Shown here: piece by piece, positions 43,514 through 52,645 of the stretch
Layout of the letters: every line of letters starts with the position of its first letter
How positions within the stretch are numbered: position 1 is the first letter of the stretch
From: Bdellovibrionales bacterium
GTDB taxonomy: Bacteria; Bdellovibrionota; Bdellovibrionia; Bdellovibrionales; JAMPXM01
Direction of reading: 5' to 3'
Assembly: GCA_016713885.1 (NCBI GenBank)
Contig: JADJOF010000001.1
Span: forward strand, 744,001 to 808,000
Length of the DNA: 64,000 nt
Position numbers and translations under genes: made by a program
The notes under the pieces: model-generated
Seen by the model: the letters and a program-made list of their open reading frames with translations, nothing else
Databases searched by the model: none
Told to the model about the DNA's origin: nothing

Positions 43514-44315
43514 TTTCCTACTCCTCCATTGGCGCGAAGGGCATAGAACAGTCCCTTCAAAACAAGATCTGAAACAACGTGATCAAAAAGGTGCTCGGCT
43601 TCGAATAGGCTCGAGAATCCACCGGTGGCGATGACGAGCGGCTTGTCGCTGCCGGTAGCTCCAGGAAAACATTCGCGAGCGATGCGCGACTGAATTTCAC
43701 GTACGGTCCCCACTTGGCCAAAGTAAAGACCGGACTGAATGCTTCGACAGTCGACCGCCCCAGGCACTCTTTGATCGGTAGGATTTCGACTGATGGGAGT
43801 TTGGCCGTCCGTGACTCGAGCGCCTCCATCGAAATTTTAAGGCCAGCGATGATGACGCCACCGAGGTAGTCTTTGTCGCGGCTGACCGCGCAGAATGTTG
43901 TCGCTGTTCCAAAATCGACGATGATCAGATCGCGTCCGGGAAACATTTCGAGCGCACCAATCGCATTGGCGATGCGGTCGGCTCCGACCTCGAGAGGATT
44001 GCGATAGCGAATCTTAAGTCCGGTTTTTACTCCGGCCTGCAGAATGAACGGCTGTTGATTGAAGTACTTCTGACAGGCGCCGCGAATGGAGTACACAGCA
44101 TCAGGAACGACTGAGCAAAGAGCGATGGCTTGAATGCTCTCTGGCGGAACGCCGTTTTCGCGAAGTGCCGAGCGCATAAAGAGACCGATTTCATCACTTG
44201 AGGCGCGGAACTCAGAGGTACGTCGGAACTGCGTGACAAGTTTCGGAACGGATTCGGCTGACGAGTAAACTCCGGCGTGAATGGTCGTATTTCCAACATC
44301 GAGACAGAGGATCAT
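43510..44315 (-). CDS. coaX: Type III pantothenate kinase, interrupted by a one-base deletion
   Basis: Phosphorylates pantothenate. ASKHA fold: CLDVGNTTIHAGVY (ATP loop), GADRIANAIGAL, IVDFGTATTFCAV and GGVIIAGLKISMEALESRTAKLP. After GRSTVEA the frame leaves the family and ends at 43557 in frame; the other frame gives IQSGLYFGQVGTVREI and VIATGGFSSLF to 43510. Adding one base at about 43740 (plus strand) restores GRSTVEAIQSGLYFG and a 268-residue protein. No other pantothenate kinase is visible, so an assembly error is likely. Start and end overlap neighbours by four bases. Confidence 0.92.
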
Positions 44316-45538
44316 AGCATCATTCCTTCACTGATGACGGTTTCGAGAGTGCGTGCAAGGCCTTCACGGTTCTGACCGTTGGCGATCGGAGCGGTGAACT
44401 GATTTTCATGCGAGAACAGGTCCCATGCGGGCAGCGTTTGGATGTCATTGGCAAGAATCCAGTGAGGAGCGGCGTGCGCAGCCAGCGTGCGGAGTTTGGC
44501 GTTTCGATCTTCACCCGCTGTGAGTTTGAAGGCGACGATGCGAATGCCTTTGTTTTTAGCCCAGGGGCGGATTGAATCGATGAGTTTCGGGTTCTTTTTG
44601 AGCGTCAGTGTGATTTCATTTTCTGAATCGATCTTTTGAGTAGCAGGTGTGACCAACGAATAGTCCGCTACAGCGGCTGCATGAACAACGGTATCGATGT
44701 GACTCGCTCCGAGTGCTGCTTCAAGCTTCGTGGCGAGTTCTTGGAATGTGACAAATGTGTCGATCGTGAGATCGGGCGAAATGGCAAAGGGCCGTTCGCC
44801 ATTTTTCGCGGTCAAAAAATGAACGCTGTGGCCCTCTTCGAGAAGTCGATCGACAATGAGTGCGCCCGTGTGGCCGGTTGAGGTATTGGTGATCGCGCGG
44901 ACGGCGTCGATCGGCTCAGAGGTTCCTCCGCTGGTGACAAGGACTCGTAATTTTCGTTTTTCTGAATGATCTGAATGAGAGGAAGACTCCATTTTGCTGG
45001 AACACTCGCGGAGTGTCGTCTCGATCTTTGATAAGATGACTTCGGGCTCAAGGAGGCGGCCCTCGCCACTTTCGCCACAGGCAAGAGCGCCATCTCCTGT
45101 ATTGAGCACGGTGCAGCCGAGCGTCTGGAGCTTCGAAAGTGATGCTTGTGTCAGAGGGTGCCGATACATGGCGACGTTCATTGCAGGTGCGATCAACCAA
45201 GGTTTCTTGAAATCGTGCGCAAGAAACAGCGTCGTCAAAAGATCGTCGGCGGCACCGCTGGCGAGTTTATTGATCGTATTTGCGGTCGCGGGACAAACGA
45301 TAGCGAGATCAGCCCAGCGGATGAGGTCAATGTGCGCCATGTGGACGCCGGCACCAAAAAGTGCACTTCGAACCGGTCGGCCAGTGAGCCCCTCGATTGT
45401 CGCCTCGCCAATGAACTGCAGTGCTGACGGCGTAGCAACGACTTCGATCTCGTGTCCACTCTGTTTGAGGCGCGAAAGAACGTGTGCCGCTTTGTAAGCT
45501 GCGATCGAGCCAGTCATCATGAAGAGAATGCGGCTCAT
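44312..45538 (-). CDS. coaBC: Bifunctional phosphopantothenoylcysteine synthetase/decarboxylase
   Basis: Second and third steps of CoA synthesis. The CoaC half (1-190) has the flavin-binding MTGSIAAYKAAH, catalytic His in AHIDL, PAMN and the substrate flap ACGESGEGR. The CoaB half (200-408) has LVTSGGTSEPIDAVRAITN and the conserved Lys-rich loop TLKKNPKLID. 408 residues, normal. Coupled to panC and coaX by 4-bp overlaps. Confidence 0.95.
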   Translation of the reverse strand: MSRILFMMTGSIAAYKAAHVLSRLKQSGHEIEVVATPSALQFIGEATIEGLTGRPVRSALFGAGVHMAHIDLIRWADLAIVCPATANTINKLASGAADDLLTTLFLAHDFKKPWLIAPAMNVAMYRHPLTQASLSKLQTLGCTVLNTGDGALACGESGEGRLLEPEVILSKIETTLRECSSKMESSSHSDHSEKRKLRVLVTSGGTSEPIDAVRAITNTSTGHTGALIVDRLLEEGHSVHFLTAKNGERPFAISPDLTIDTFVTFQELATKLEAALGASHIDTVVHAAAVADYSLVTPATQKIDSENEITLTLKKNPKLIDSIRPWAKNKGIRIVAFKLTAGEDRNAKLRTLAAHAAPHWILANDIQTLPAWDLFSHENQFTAPIANGQNREGLARTLETVISEGMML

Positions 45539-46320
45539 AGCTGCACCTCACAGTTGTCGATGAGACGAACTGCGCCCATGCGGACAGCGCCAAAGCGACG
45601 TGCGGATGGACCAAAGGCGATGTCCTCGACGTAGTCGACATCGAACCCGTCTTCCTTGAGTAGGCGTCGCGCTTCAGCGGCACTTGTGGCGCTGGAGAGA
45701 GCTTGATGAAAGTGTGGAGCATGTTCACGATCGACATGGTTCAGACGTGTATTTCGTGAACTCATCGCAAGGCCATCACCTTCGCGGACAATCGCACAGG
45801 GCACGATTTCAACCGGCAGGAAGAAGGACTTCACCATGCCGCGAATCAATTCAAGTTGTTGAAAGTCCTTTTCTCCAAAGTACGCACGGGTCGCTTGGAC
45901 GATGTGGAAAAGCTTGAGGACAACGGTGAGAACGCCGTCGAAGTGGCCGGGCCGATGAGCTCCGCAGAGGGTTTTTGAAAGCTCGTTTTCAGAAACGCGG
46001 TAGCGATAACCGTCGGGATACATCTGTGTTTCGTTTGGAAAAATCACGTGATCACAACCAGCCTTGCGGGCCATTTCAAGATCGGTTTCGAGAGTTTTTG
46101 GATACTGAGCAAGGTCGCCTGGATCATCGAACTGTGTCGGATTGACGAAGATACTGAGAACGACGACGTCGTTCTCTCGGCGCGCCCGCTCTATAAGGGA
46201 CACGTGACCGGCGTGCAAAGCGCCCATCGTTGGCACAAAGCCAATGGACTTGCCGGTAAGGCTGTCGGTTAACCCGCGACGAGTTTCAAGCCAAGAATCG
46301 AGATGACTGTGAAGTATCAT
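45535..46320 (-). CDS. panC: Pantothenate synthetase
   Basis: Condenses pantoate with beta-alanine using ATP. IGFVPTMGALHAGHVSLI holds the HIGH-type motif; SIFVNPTQFDDPGDLAQYPKT, GAHRPGHFDGVLTVV and YFGEKDFQQL follow, with the KMSKS-like SSRNTRL. 261 residues, slightly short but complete. ATGA overlaps on both sides. Confidence 0.95.
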   Translation of the reverse strand: MILHSHLDSWLETRRGLTDSLTGKSIGFVPTMGALHAGHVSLIERARRENDVVVLSIFVNPTQFDDPGDLAQYPKTLETDLEMARKAGCDHVIFPNETQMYPDGYRYRVSENELSKTLCGAHRPGHFDGVLTVVLKLFHIVQATRAYFGEKDFQQLELIRGMVKSFFLPVEIVPCAIVREGDGLAMSSRNTRLNHVDREHAPHFHQALSSATSAAEARRLLKEDGFDVDYVEDIAFGPSARRFGAVRMGAVRLIDNCEVQL

Positions 46321-47111
46321 AATTCAAAACTCTCATTCTCGGTCGGAAAAGACCGTGCCTGCGTCTCGCTTGCGTACTGATTCAAGGCGTTCACCACAAA
46401 GCTTGCGCCATCGGCAAACTTACGAACGAAGCGTGGTTTAAAATCGGGATTCAGGCCAAGTAAGTCTTGGAAGACGAGAACCTGTCCATCGGTCGCGCGC
46501 CCAGCACCAATGCCAATTGTTGGGATGGTGAGAGAGTTGGTAATCGCTGTCGCGAGTCGGCTCGGCACGCACTCGAGTACCAATGAAAAGACACCGAGCG
46601 ACTGCAGAGTCAGCGCTTGTTTTTCAATATGTGCGGCTGCGGCCTCTTCTTTTCCCTGAACGCGAAAGCCTCCGAGAGCGTGAAGCGATTGCGGAGTCAG
46701 GCCGAGATGTCCCATCACCGGCACGCCACTTTCGACAATGTGCTTGAGTATCTGTTCAGAGCCGTCGACGCCTTCAATTTTTATCGCATTGGCGCCGGCC
46801 TGCATAAGACACCGAACGGCTTCCATTGTTTTGTCCAGCGATCCACGGTGAGCAAGAAAGGGCATATCGGCTACGATGAAAAGATCGGGGCCACCGCGGC
46901 GAACAGCGGCCGTGTGCAGCGCGAGCATATCTGTTGTCGCTCGTAGGGTGTCCTTCTCTCCATGCATTGTCATCGACACGCTATCGCCAACAAGAACGCA
47001 ATCGACATTCGAACGCGCGACCAGCGCGGCGCTGGTTGAGTCGTAGCACGTCACCATCGAGATCGGCCGTCTTTCAAGTTTGGCTTTGGCAAAATCAAAT
47101 ACGTTTTTCAT
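46317..47111 (-). CDS. panB: 3-methyl-2-oxobutanoate hydroxymethyltransferase
   Basis: First committed step of pantothenate synthesis. ISMVTCYDSTSAALV, DCVLVGDSVSMTMHG (metal-binding Asp), ADMPFL, GANAIKIEG, GHLGLTPQSLHALGG and TIGIGAGRATDGQVLVFQDLLG are all present. The ATG at 47111 has GGGAGG upstream; the longer frame to 47150 overlaps the preceding gene. 264 residues. Confidence 0.95.
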   Translation of the reverse strand: MKNVFDFAKAKLERRPISMVTCYDSTSAALVARSNVDCVLVGDSVSMTMHGEKDTLRATTDMLALHTAAVRRGGPDLFIVADMPFLAHRGSLDKTMEAVRCLMQAGANAIKIEGVDGSEQILKHIVESGVPVMGHLGLTPQSLHALGGFRVQGKEEAAAAHIEKQALTLQSLGVFSLVLECVPSRLATAITNSLTIPTIGIGAGRATDGQVLVFQDLLGLNPDFKPRFVRKFADGASFVVNALNQYASETQARSFPTENESFEL

Positions 47112-47675
47112 GAGCGAGCCTCCCACTGTAAAGGTCAGCAGAAATATCAATGAGTGCCGATAGACCAGGATCGCCGCTTTCGGTTAGTGCCTGTTTGTGC
47201 CGGCGCAGCGTTTCAACATCACCGCGGGCGATAGGACCGGTGAGAATCGAGTGATCTCGCTTCATCGAGAGCATTTCGAAAATCTGGTTCTTGAATGTAT
47301 CGAGATGTTGAATGTCGGCTCCGAGGCGGCGCTGCCAGCGGCTCTCGATTTCTTCCCAAAGGAGAACCGTGAGGTTTCCGACCAGAGCGCAGTAGGCATG
47401 ATAGAGCGGCCTCAGGTCGTCTTCGATCACAAAAGAAGGATTGTCCAATCCAGGTAGCAGCTTCTGTAAAACAGGCTGTCGCGGAGAAACCGCAAAAGAC
47501 ACGTTCTTAAAACGTATTTGCTGTGCCTTTTTTTCTTCGGCCGAAGTCATCGATGGAAAACTCATAAGGGGGTGAGCGGGATAAATAAAACAGGTAATCC
47601 GCCGCCTTTGGCGGCGCGACTCCCATAGGTTTGACCGTCCCGGCGTTTGCGTCGAAGGCACTGAATAAAGAAAAC

Positions 47676-47724
47676 TCCTCCGTTCAACCAAACGTGCTCT
47701 GCAAAGCGCGTAACGAACGGAGGA
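47676..47724 (+). promoter_or_regulatory. 5' UTR hairpin sequestering the tnpA ribosome binding site
   Basis: TCCTCCGTTC (47676-47685) is the exact complement of GAACGGAGGA (47715-47724), which contains the Shine-Dalgarno of tnpA; an inner 6-bp stem (47692-47697 with 47706-47711) extends it. Such hairpins are known to keep IS200 transposase translation very low. Confidence 0.8.
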
Positions 47725-47727
47725 TAA

Positions 47728-48204
47728 GTGAACGATTGGAAAGTCCTATCACATGTCAAATGGGAGTGTAAGTACCACGTCGTCATGGTGCCGAAGTACC
47801 GCAAGCGATTGATCTATGGCCGGCTGAAGCGGGAGATCGGGCCGGTGCTGCGAGAGTTGTTCAGGCAAAAAGGTGTCGAGGTGTTGGAGGGCTATGCGAT
47901 GGCGGATCATGTACACGTCTGCGTAAGTGTTCCGCCGAAGCTGAGCATCTCGGAAGTAATAGGTTTTGTTAAAGGTAAGAGCGCGATTCAAATCCATCGG
48001 CGGTATCTGGGCAGGAAGCAGAATTTTACGGGATTTCACTTCTGGAGCCGCGGTTACTGCGTGAGCACGGTGGGTCGGGATGAGCAGATGATTCGCGAGT
48101 ACATCAAGAGTCAGGAATCAGAGGAGCGGCGAGAAGAAGCAGCGCAACTGAGTATGCTTGAGGGTCCTTCAGGACCCAAGGGCGGCGTCCGCGGCCCCCT
48201 TTGA
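47728..48204 (+). CDS. tnpA: IS200/IS605-family transposase TnpA (Y1 HUH)
   Basis: 158-residue single-strand transposase. The HUH motif is HVHVCVSVP near residue 61 and the nucleophilic tyrosine lies in REYIKSQE near residue 124. Family elements KYHVVMVPKYRKRL, GYAMADHVH and IGFVKGKSAIQIH are intact, so the enzyme is probably active. GTG start with ACGGAGG directly upstream, hidden in the regulatory hairpin. Slightly longer than classical IS200 TnpA because of a Glu/Gly-rich tail that runs into the right-end hairpins. Confidence 0.93.
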   Translation: MNDWKVLSHVKWECKYHVVMVPKYRKRLIYGRLKREIGPVLRELFRQKGVEVLEGYAMADHVHVCVSVPPKLSISEVIGFVKGKSAIQIHRRYLGRKQNFTGFHFWSRGYCVSTVGRDEQMIREYIKSQESEERREEAAQLSMLEGPSGPKGGVRGPL

Positions 48205-48647
48205 GGGGGCGGATTCATACCGGGTCCTTTGGGCCCGGTTTCTGATTTGTATGGCCGGCAAGTTCGAGGCAGCCCTTGGCTCCGGAAAAGTGGACAACGG
48301 TGCGCCCGTGAAAGGATCGAGCGTTTTCTAGACAAAAGGTTTCAATTGAATCGTCAGAGAGGCAGAGCCATAGATGGGTCGGTGAAAAGAGACGGACCGA
48401 ATCATGGAAAGAGATGAGATGAGAGCGAGACCAGTTCTGTGATGGAATACGTGAAAGAGTTTCGTTCAGGAAGCCCTGAAGGAACGTTGCAAGCCGGCCA
48501 TTGCCGACAATTAAAATGCGCTCCGTTGGAGCAAGAGTCATATTCTGCGTCATGGTACCTGTCCTTTGGGATCAAGTCCGTTTTCGGAGGGAAAACTAAC
48601 GCACTCGGCATTTGACTGCAAGCCGCCTGTCGCGTACGGACTGCGGC

Positions 48648-49430
48648 ATGAAGTACACAAAATGGGGAATCGCCTTTGGTTTCATAATGGTAACGCTGGG
48701 CGTGATTCTGACTCTGAAGTTTGGATACAAGCCGGCACCACAGCGAATCATGGGGCCCTCTTTTTTTGCTCACGCTGAAGAGGTCGGTGCCGTCGCAATT
48801 AAGCGGTTCTATGCCCCGCTCGCTGAAGAGGATGTCGTGATCCTCGGACTGCCATCCAATCGAGACTGGGCCGCGGCTTTTATGAAAGGCTTTGTTGAGG
48901 CGGCAAAGGCGAATCAACGAGAGTTCAAAACGGCGGTGATTGAGCGCCAGATGCCGGAGTCTGTTCGGAGCGAGTTGCATGGTCTATTTCCGGCGGCCCG
49001 CGAGATCGATGCAAATACCGAAACGATGACAGAGCTTGGCGATGCGGTTGCTATGGCACAGACGAAGAAAGAGAAGCTGCTGGTCATTGTGCCGAATGTT
49101 TATTCGAGTCATCTTTTGCAAGATGCGCCGTTGCGCCGGCTCGAGAAGGTCATGGAGTTGCCACGGCCATTGTTTGCTTTGACGAGTGGTCCTCTTGCGT
49201 TGGAGCCAGCACAGGAAAAGGAGCTCGACCCGGTCTGCTTGGGTTCCGAACGTGATGGATCGGGTACAGCGCCGCTCGGCTGTGCGATCATGCAAGCTGG
49301 GCGTGGCTATTATCGAAAACAGGTTTTGGATAAAGAGCCCGATGCACGAAAGCGCTTTTCGGCGATTATGCAGGCGCCTGGAGCAAACGACTACTTGCTA
49401 CTTATTCGAGAACCGCAGCTGACCCAGTAG
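48648..49430 (+). CDS. Membrane-anchored protein, unknown, possibly periplasmic-binding-like
   Basis: 260 residues with an N-terminal helix (WGIAFGFIMVTLGVILTL) and an alpha/beta periplasmic part: VVILGLPSNRDWAAAFMKGFVEAA and KEKLLVIVPNVYSSHLL have the strand-helix rhythm of type 1 periplasmic-binding folds. Two cysteines near the end (DPVCLG, GCAIM). Start ATG 48648 begins the helix; the ribosome binding site is weak. It overlaps the convergent lipoprotein gene by 29 bases at the 3' ends. Confidence 0.65.
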   Translation: MKYTKWGIAFGFIMVTLGVILTLKFGYKPAPQRIMGPSFFAHAEEVGAVAIKRFYAPLAEEDVVILGLPSNRDWAAAFMKGFVEAAKANQREFKTAVIERQMPESVRSELHGLFPAAREIDANTETMTELGDAVAMAQTKKEKLLVIVPNVYSSHLLQDAPLRRLEKVMELPRPLFALTSGPLALEPAQEKELDPVCLGSERDGSGTAPLGCAIMQAGRGYYRKQVLDKEPDARKRFSAIMQAPGANDYLLLIREPQLTQ

Positions 49431-50160
49431 AGAGTGCGGCAGCCGTTTCGAATTTTTCGAGATGAAAGTCGAGGAGAATCAGATCTGTTCGCTGAGAAAT
49501 GAACATACGGCTGATTGTTGTGCCGGGGTTTTTTTCCATTTCCAATTGATCGAAAACTTTGAAGCACTCCAGACGTGGACGAAGTTCGTTTCGAACGACG
49601 GCCAATTTGTCTTTAGAAAGTGTCGACAGAATTCCCTCATGGCTCGACGAGTAGCGAGTGAATGAGATCCCGTAGAGGACTTTTTCGCTCTGGACGAGTG
49701 CAAGACAGGTTCTCCATTTAGCGGCGAAGCCGGCATCCGCTGCCTCGGCTGATGGGCTCATCCCTTTGAGTTTAAGTAGACGGGTTGCGATCAGACCGCG
49801 ATAGTTCTTTGCATTGGTGAGTCCAGTTTCAATGCCATCGCGATTGGAGATCGTGACGTCATCGCGTTGGGCGATACTGAGTACGCGCTGACTGTGGCGA
49901 ATGTATTCGTCGAGAAGCTCGGTTGCCTTTGTTGCGTCTACCTCTGAGAGGTAAGAAATTGAAACTTCTGAGTACGTCGGAAAAGTAATACTCACGCCGA
50001 GCTCGAAGAGCTTCTTTTCGATCTCGCGCATGGATTTTAGACTCGCATTGCCGGTCGAAACCTGTGTCTCGGTGTCAGCCGAAGCGCTCTGAGGCGGCTC
50101 GCAGGCCGTCGTCAGCCCAAGCGCCAATGTGGCAATGGTCAAGAACTTGATCAATTTCAT
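49402..50160 (-). CDS. Lipoprotein of unknown function
   Basis: 252 residues with a lipobox (MKLIKFLTIATLALGLTTAC), then a mostly helical protein with a conserved-looking FELGVSITFPTYSEVSISYL near residue 55. No known family. Convergent overlap with the preceding gene. Confidence 0.72.
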   Translation of the reverse strand: MKLIKFLTIATLALGLTTACEPPQSASADTETQVSTGNASLKSMREIEKKLFELGVSITFPTYSEVSISYLSEVDATKATELLDEYIRHSQRVLSIAQRDDVTISNRDGIETGLTNAKNYRGLIATRLLKLKGMSPSAEAADAGFAAKWRTCLALVQSEKVLYGISFTRYSSSHEGILSTLSKDKLAVVRNELRPRLECFKVFDQLEMEKNPGTTISRMFISQRTDLILLDFHLEKFETAAALSTGSAAVLE

Positions 50161-50326
50161 GTTGAGCTGGTCTCCAAGTTATGTGCCGGGATCAAGCCGC
50201 CATTGAAGGAGGCCTGGCCATTTTGAGTGAGAGAAAGTTCAGGACGGTGCCGTTTTTGGGCCGCTGGTGACGTCTGGATTCGCCAAGTTTGATTGCGTTC
50301 ACATTACGGTTTCTTACCATAGGAGA

Positions 50327-51763
50327 ATGCGGTTGTTTCGTGTGCTTTCGACCCTGGCGCTTCTCATTTTTTCGGGCTGTGCGTCGATTAGCTATGACGG
50401 TTCCTATCAAACCATTCGTGTTCAAACTGAACCACCCGGTGCCTCGGTCCGGATCGATGGCCAGATTGTCGGGCACACGCCGCTGTTTACCGAGGTTCGA
50501 CGGTCGACGCATCCAAAGATTGAAGTCGCGTCGAAAGATGAGCCGACGGGGTTTCGAACGGTCGAGCTTGCTACGAAATATCGCTTTAAGCGGTCGTTCT
50601 TAGGTGGGCTGTTGACCTTTAGTCTTGCTCCCTATGCCTGGGCGTTGGATCTTTTGACGGGCAATGCTTGGGACGTGCGGGACACAGATGTTGTGAGGGT
50701 GACTCTGCGCGACTCTGATAGCGAATGGTTAGCGATCGAGGGAAAGCGTAGGCAGCAGAGGCCAAGGCTGGCGTTGGCGCCTCCACAGACGGATTCGATT
50801 CCGGTGTCGGATCAAGCGGCTGACGAGCTGGAAGCGGCACTGAAGCGGAAGGGCGAAGAAGTTTCTCCTTATCACTCGACGTTGCCGACTTTCTTGAAGA
50901 ACGATTACGAGTTTGACGAGGTGCCGGACGACCTACGGAGGCTCTATCGCGAACTCGGCGTTGATGGCGTAGTGGCATCGAAAGTGACGAATAAAGGTCC
51001 GGTTCGACAAGTTCAGGCTGAGATCATCGATTTAAAAACACCAAACCTCGATCGGCGTCCGGGGCCAACGTTTGAATTTGTCGCCAAAGATCCGCGGCCA
51101 GCGATGTTTGCCAACCTCGGTACTTGGGCCCGCGTGATTCCAAACACCATAGGTGTCGACTTCTCAACAGAGAAAATGAGCATTCTTTTGGGTGGAGTTT
51201 CTTATGACCTTACGCCGATTGAGCCTGAAGAATGGTGGGGTAAAGGTGCGCAGTATGTCAGCGCGATTGCGATTTCAAACACACCGCCCATTCGCCATGG
51301 GGTGGGCGGACGTGGATCCATCAACGCCGTACCAATGTTGCGTTTTTCAAGAATAAATATTCGTGCGAATAATCTTCCGCCACCGGCAACGGGTGAACTT
51401 GTCGAGCGCAGCCTGACCTTTCAGCGAATCTCAGCTTCTGGTGGCTACGGTGTTGAATTCGGCTATCAAGCGGGTAGCAACTATGTGTACTTGGATCTCA
51501 TCCCATTTATCCGCTGGAGCGAAATCACTTGGCGACAGAATTCGAAAACTGAATCGGCCACGCGGTTTGGCATCTCAACCCAGATTGAGATTGGCTATAG
51601 CTACTTTTTTGTGAACGGAATGTTGCTTAAACTTTTCTCGCGGAGTCAGCCAGAGGACACAGAGAACTGGCGCGACGCTTTTCGGGCTCAGGTCAATAGT
51701 TGGGATCTTCCCATCTCTGCCGCCACGTCGGTTGCCGGGCTCGTCGTGGCGTATCGCTTTTAA
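50327..51763 (+). CDS. PEGA-domain lipoprotein with probable beta-barrel end
   Basis: 478 residues. Lipobox in LLIFSGCAS; a PEGA domain follows (IRVQTEPPGASVRIDGQIVGHTP), usual in surface-layer or envelope proteins. A short hydrophobic part (FLGGLLTFSLAPYAWALDLL) comes next, then a middle domain and a beta-rich C-terminal half ending in VVAYRF, the terminal-Phe signature of outer-membrane barrels. AGGAGA precedes ATG 50327. Confidence 0.75.
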   Translation: MRLFRVLSTLALLIFSGCASISYDGSYQTIRVQTEPPGASVRIDGQIVGHTPLFTEVRRSTHPKIEVASKDEPTGFRTVELATKYRFKRSFLGGLLTFSLAPYAWALDLLTGNAWDVRDTDVVRVTLRDSDSEWLAIEGKRRQQRPRLALAPPQTDSIPVSDQAADELEAALKRKGEEVSPYHSTLPTFLKNDYEFDEVPDDLRRLYRELGVDGVVASKVTNKGPVRQVQAEIIDLKTPNLDRRPGPTFEFVAKDPRPAMFANLGTWARVIPNTIGVDFSTEKMSILLGGVSYDLTPIEPEEWWGKGAQYVSAIAISNTPPIRHGVGGRGSINAVPMLRFSRINIRANNLPPPATGELVERSLTFQRISASGGYGVEFGYQAGSNYVYLDLIPFIRWSEITWRQNSKTESATRFGISTQIEIGYSYFFVNGMLLKLFSRSQPEDTENWRDAFRAQVNSWDLPISAATSVAGLVVAYRF

Positions 51764-51767
51764 TGAG

Positions 51768-52463
51768 TTAGGTGCGAGCTTTGGTTCGCAGTTTCTGAAC
51801 AAGTTGCCGCAGTTTAGTGCGTTGAAACTCAGTCACACCCAACAGCGAAAACTCAACGATGTACTCGTCCTCGAATTTACGGCAAGACACCGCTCGCAGG
51901 CTCATCTCACCAAGTTCAACATCTCGAAAGAGTGGAGAGTCGACGCGAAGAAAAGTTCCATCCGGTATTTCGCGAATCATCCGCATTTTGATCCCCATTT
52001 CGCCGATGCTGAGCATTTCGACGGGCTCGGTCACATTGGCGCGTTGATCGAAAGAGTCGAGGGTTAGCTCGGGCCAATCATCGGCTTTTGTGCCGAGAAG
52101 ATGACCGAGCTTCGACTGCAAGATGTCATAGTCAACCGGCTTGACCACAAAGTCTTTTGCGCCGAGGCGGACAGCCTTGTAGACCTTCTCGGCTTCGTCG
52201 AGAGTTGTCGTCATCATGACGATGGGGAGTCCAATTGCGCGGTTCTCCGACGAGGCCTTGAGCTGCTCCAGAACTTGAAAGCCATTGAGCTTCGGCATTT
52301 GAATGTCGAGCATCATGGCCGCGAGAGGATAGGTCTTGATGATGTTCAGAGCCTCAGTGCCGCTGGCGGCAGGCACCGGAACATAGCCCATCGACGCGAC
52401 AAATCTACTGATACGCAGTCGATCCATATCGTTGTCGTCGGTGATCAATATATGCTGTTTCAT
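51768..52463 (-). CDS. Response regulator with receiver and PilZ-like output domain
   Basis: 231 residues. Receiver (1-125): acidic DDND at 9-12, phospho-acceptor Asp53 in MMLDIQMP, conserved Thr in MMTTT and Lys in FVVKPVDY. The C-terminal ~100 residues resemble PilZ (PVEMLSIGEMGIKMRM with an S-x-x-x-G turn, VDSPLF, YIVEFSLLGV). It could join phosphorylation to c-di-GMP control of motility or adhesion. It is divergent from the OmpR-type regulator gene, sharing a ~180-bp promoter region. Confidence 0.8.
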   Translation of the reverse strand: MKQHILITDDNDMDRLRISRFVASMGYVPVPAASGTEALNIIKTYPLAAMMLDIQMPKLNGFQVLEQLKASSENRAIGLPIVMMTTTLDEAEKVYKAVRLGAKDFVVKPVDYDILQSKLGHLLGTKADDWPELTLDSFDQRANVTEPVEMLSIGEMGIKMRMIREIPDGTFLRVDSPLFRDVELGEMSLRAVSCRKFEDEYIVEFSLLGVTEFQRTKLRQLVQKLRTKART

Positions 52464-52645
52464 TGCAGCTCCTTGTTCGTGATAGATTCACGATAGCGAA
52501 GAACTGTCTTGAGATATTACGCGGAAGATTGAGACATCTTGAACATCCGGAAGGGAGCCAATGTGGTCTCTCTGGATTCGGATCAAAATGAGATTTGCAA
52601 TCACCCCCTAGAAGTTCGATACGGATCAAGCCATCCTATTCTCAT

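Larger units (their letters stand above)
47593..48241 (+). mobile_element. IS200-type insertion sequence (about 649 bp)
   Basis: Contains one tnpA gene and no tnpB. The ends are imperfect palindromes rather than inverted terminal repeats, as expected for single-strand transposition: a perfect 7-bp hairpin at the left end (CGCCGCC-TTT-GGCGGCG, about 47600-47616) and at the right end a series of hairpins, the last ACCGGGTCC-TTT-GGGCCCGGT (about 48219-48239). No target duplication. Boundaries were set by restoring the interrupted reading frame and may be off by a few bases. Confidence 0.85.
47095..48553 (-). pseudogene. Rossmann-like/DUF2520 protein gene disrupted by an IS200-type element
   Basis: The N-terminal piece (48553-48242) encodes a Rossmann nucleotide-binding start (ILIVGNGRLATFL, VVHFSGAKG); the C-terminal piece (47592-47095) encodes AHPLMSF and the DUF2520 element DHSILTGPIARGDVETLRRH. 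Between them lies a 649-bp IS. Joining 48242 to 47592 keeps the frame (104 + 165 codons) and gives a 269-residue protein of normal family length, so the insertion seems clean and recent. The gene heads the panB-panC operon and overlaps panB by 17 bases. A ketopantoate-reductase-like role (panE position) is possible but unproven. Confidence 0.88.
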
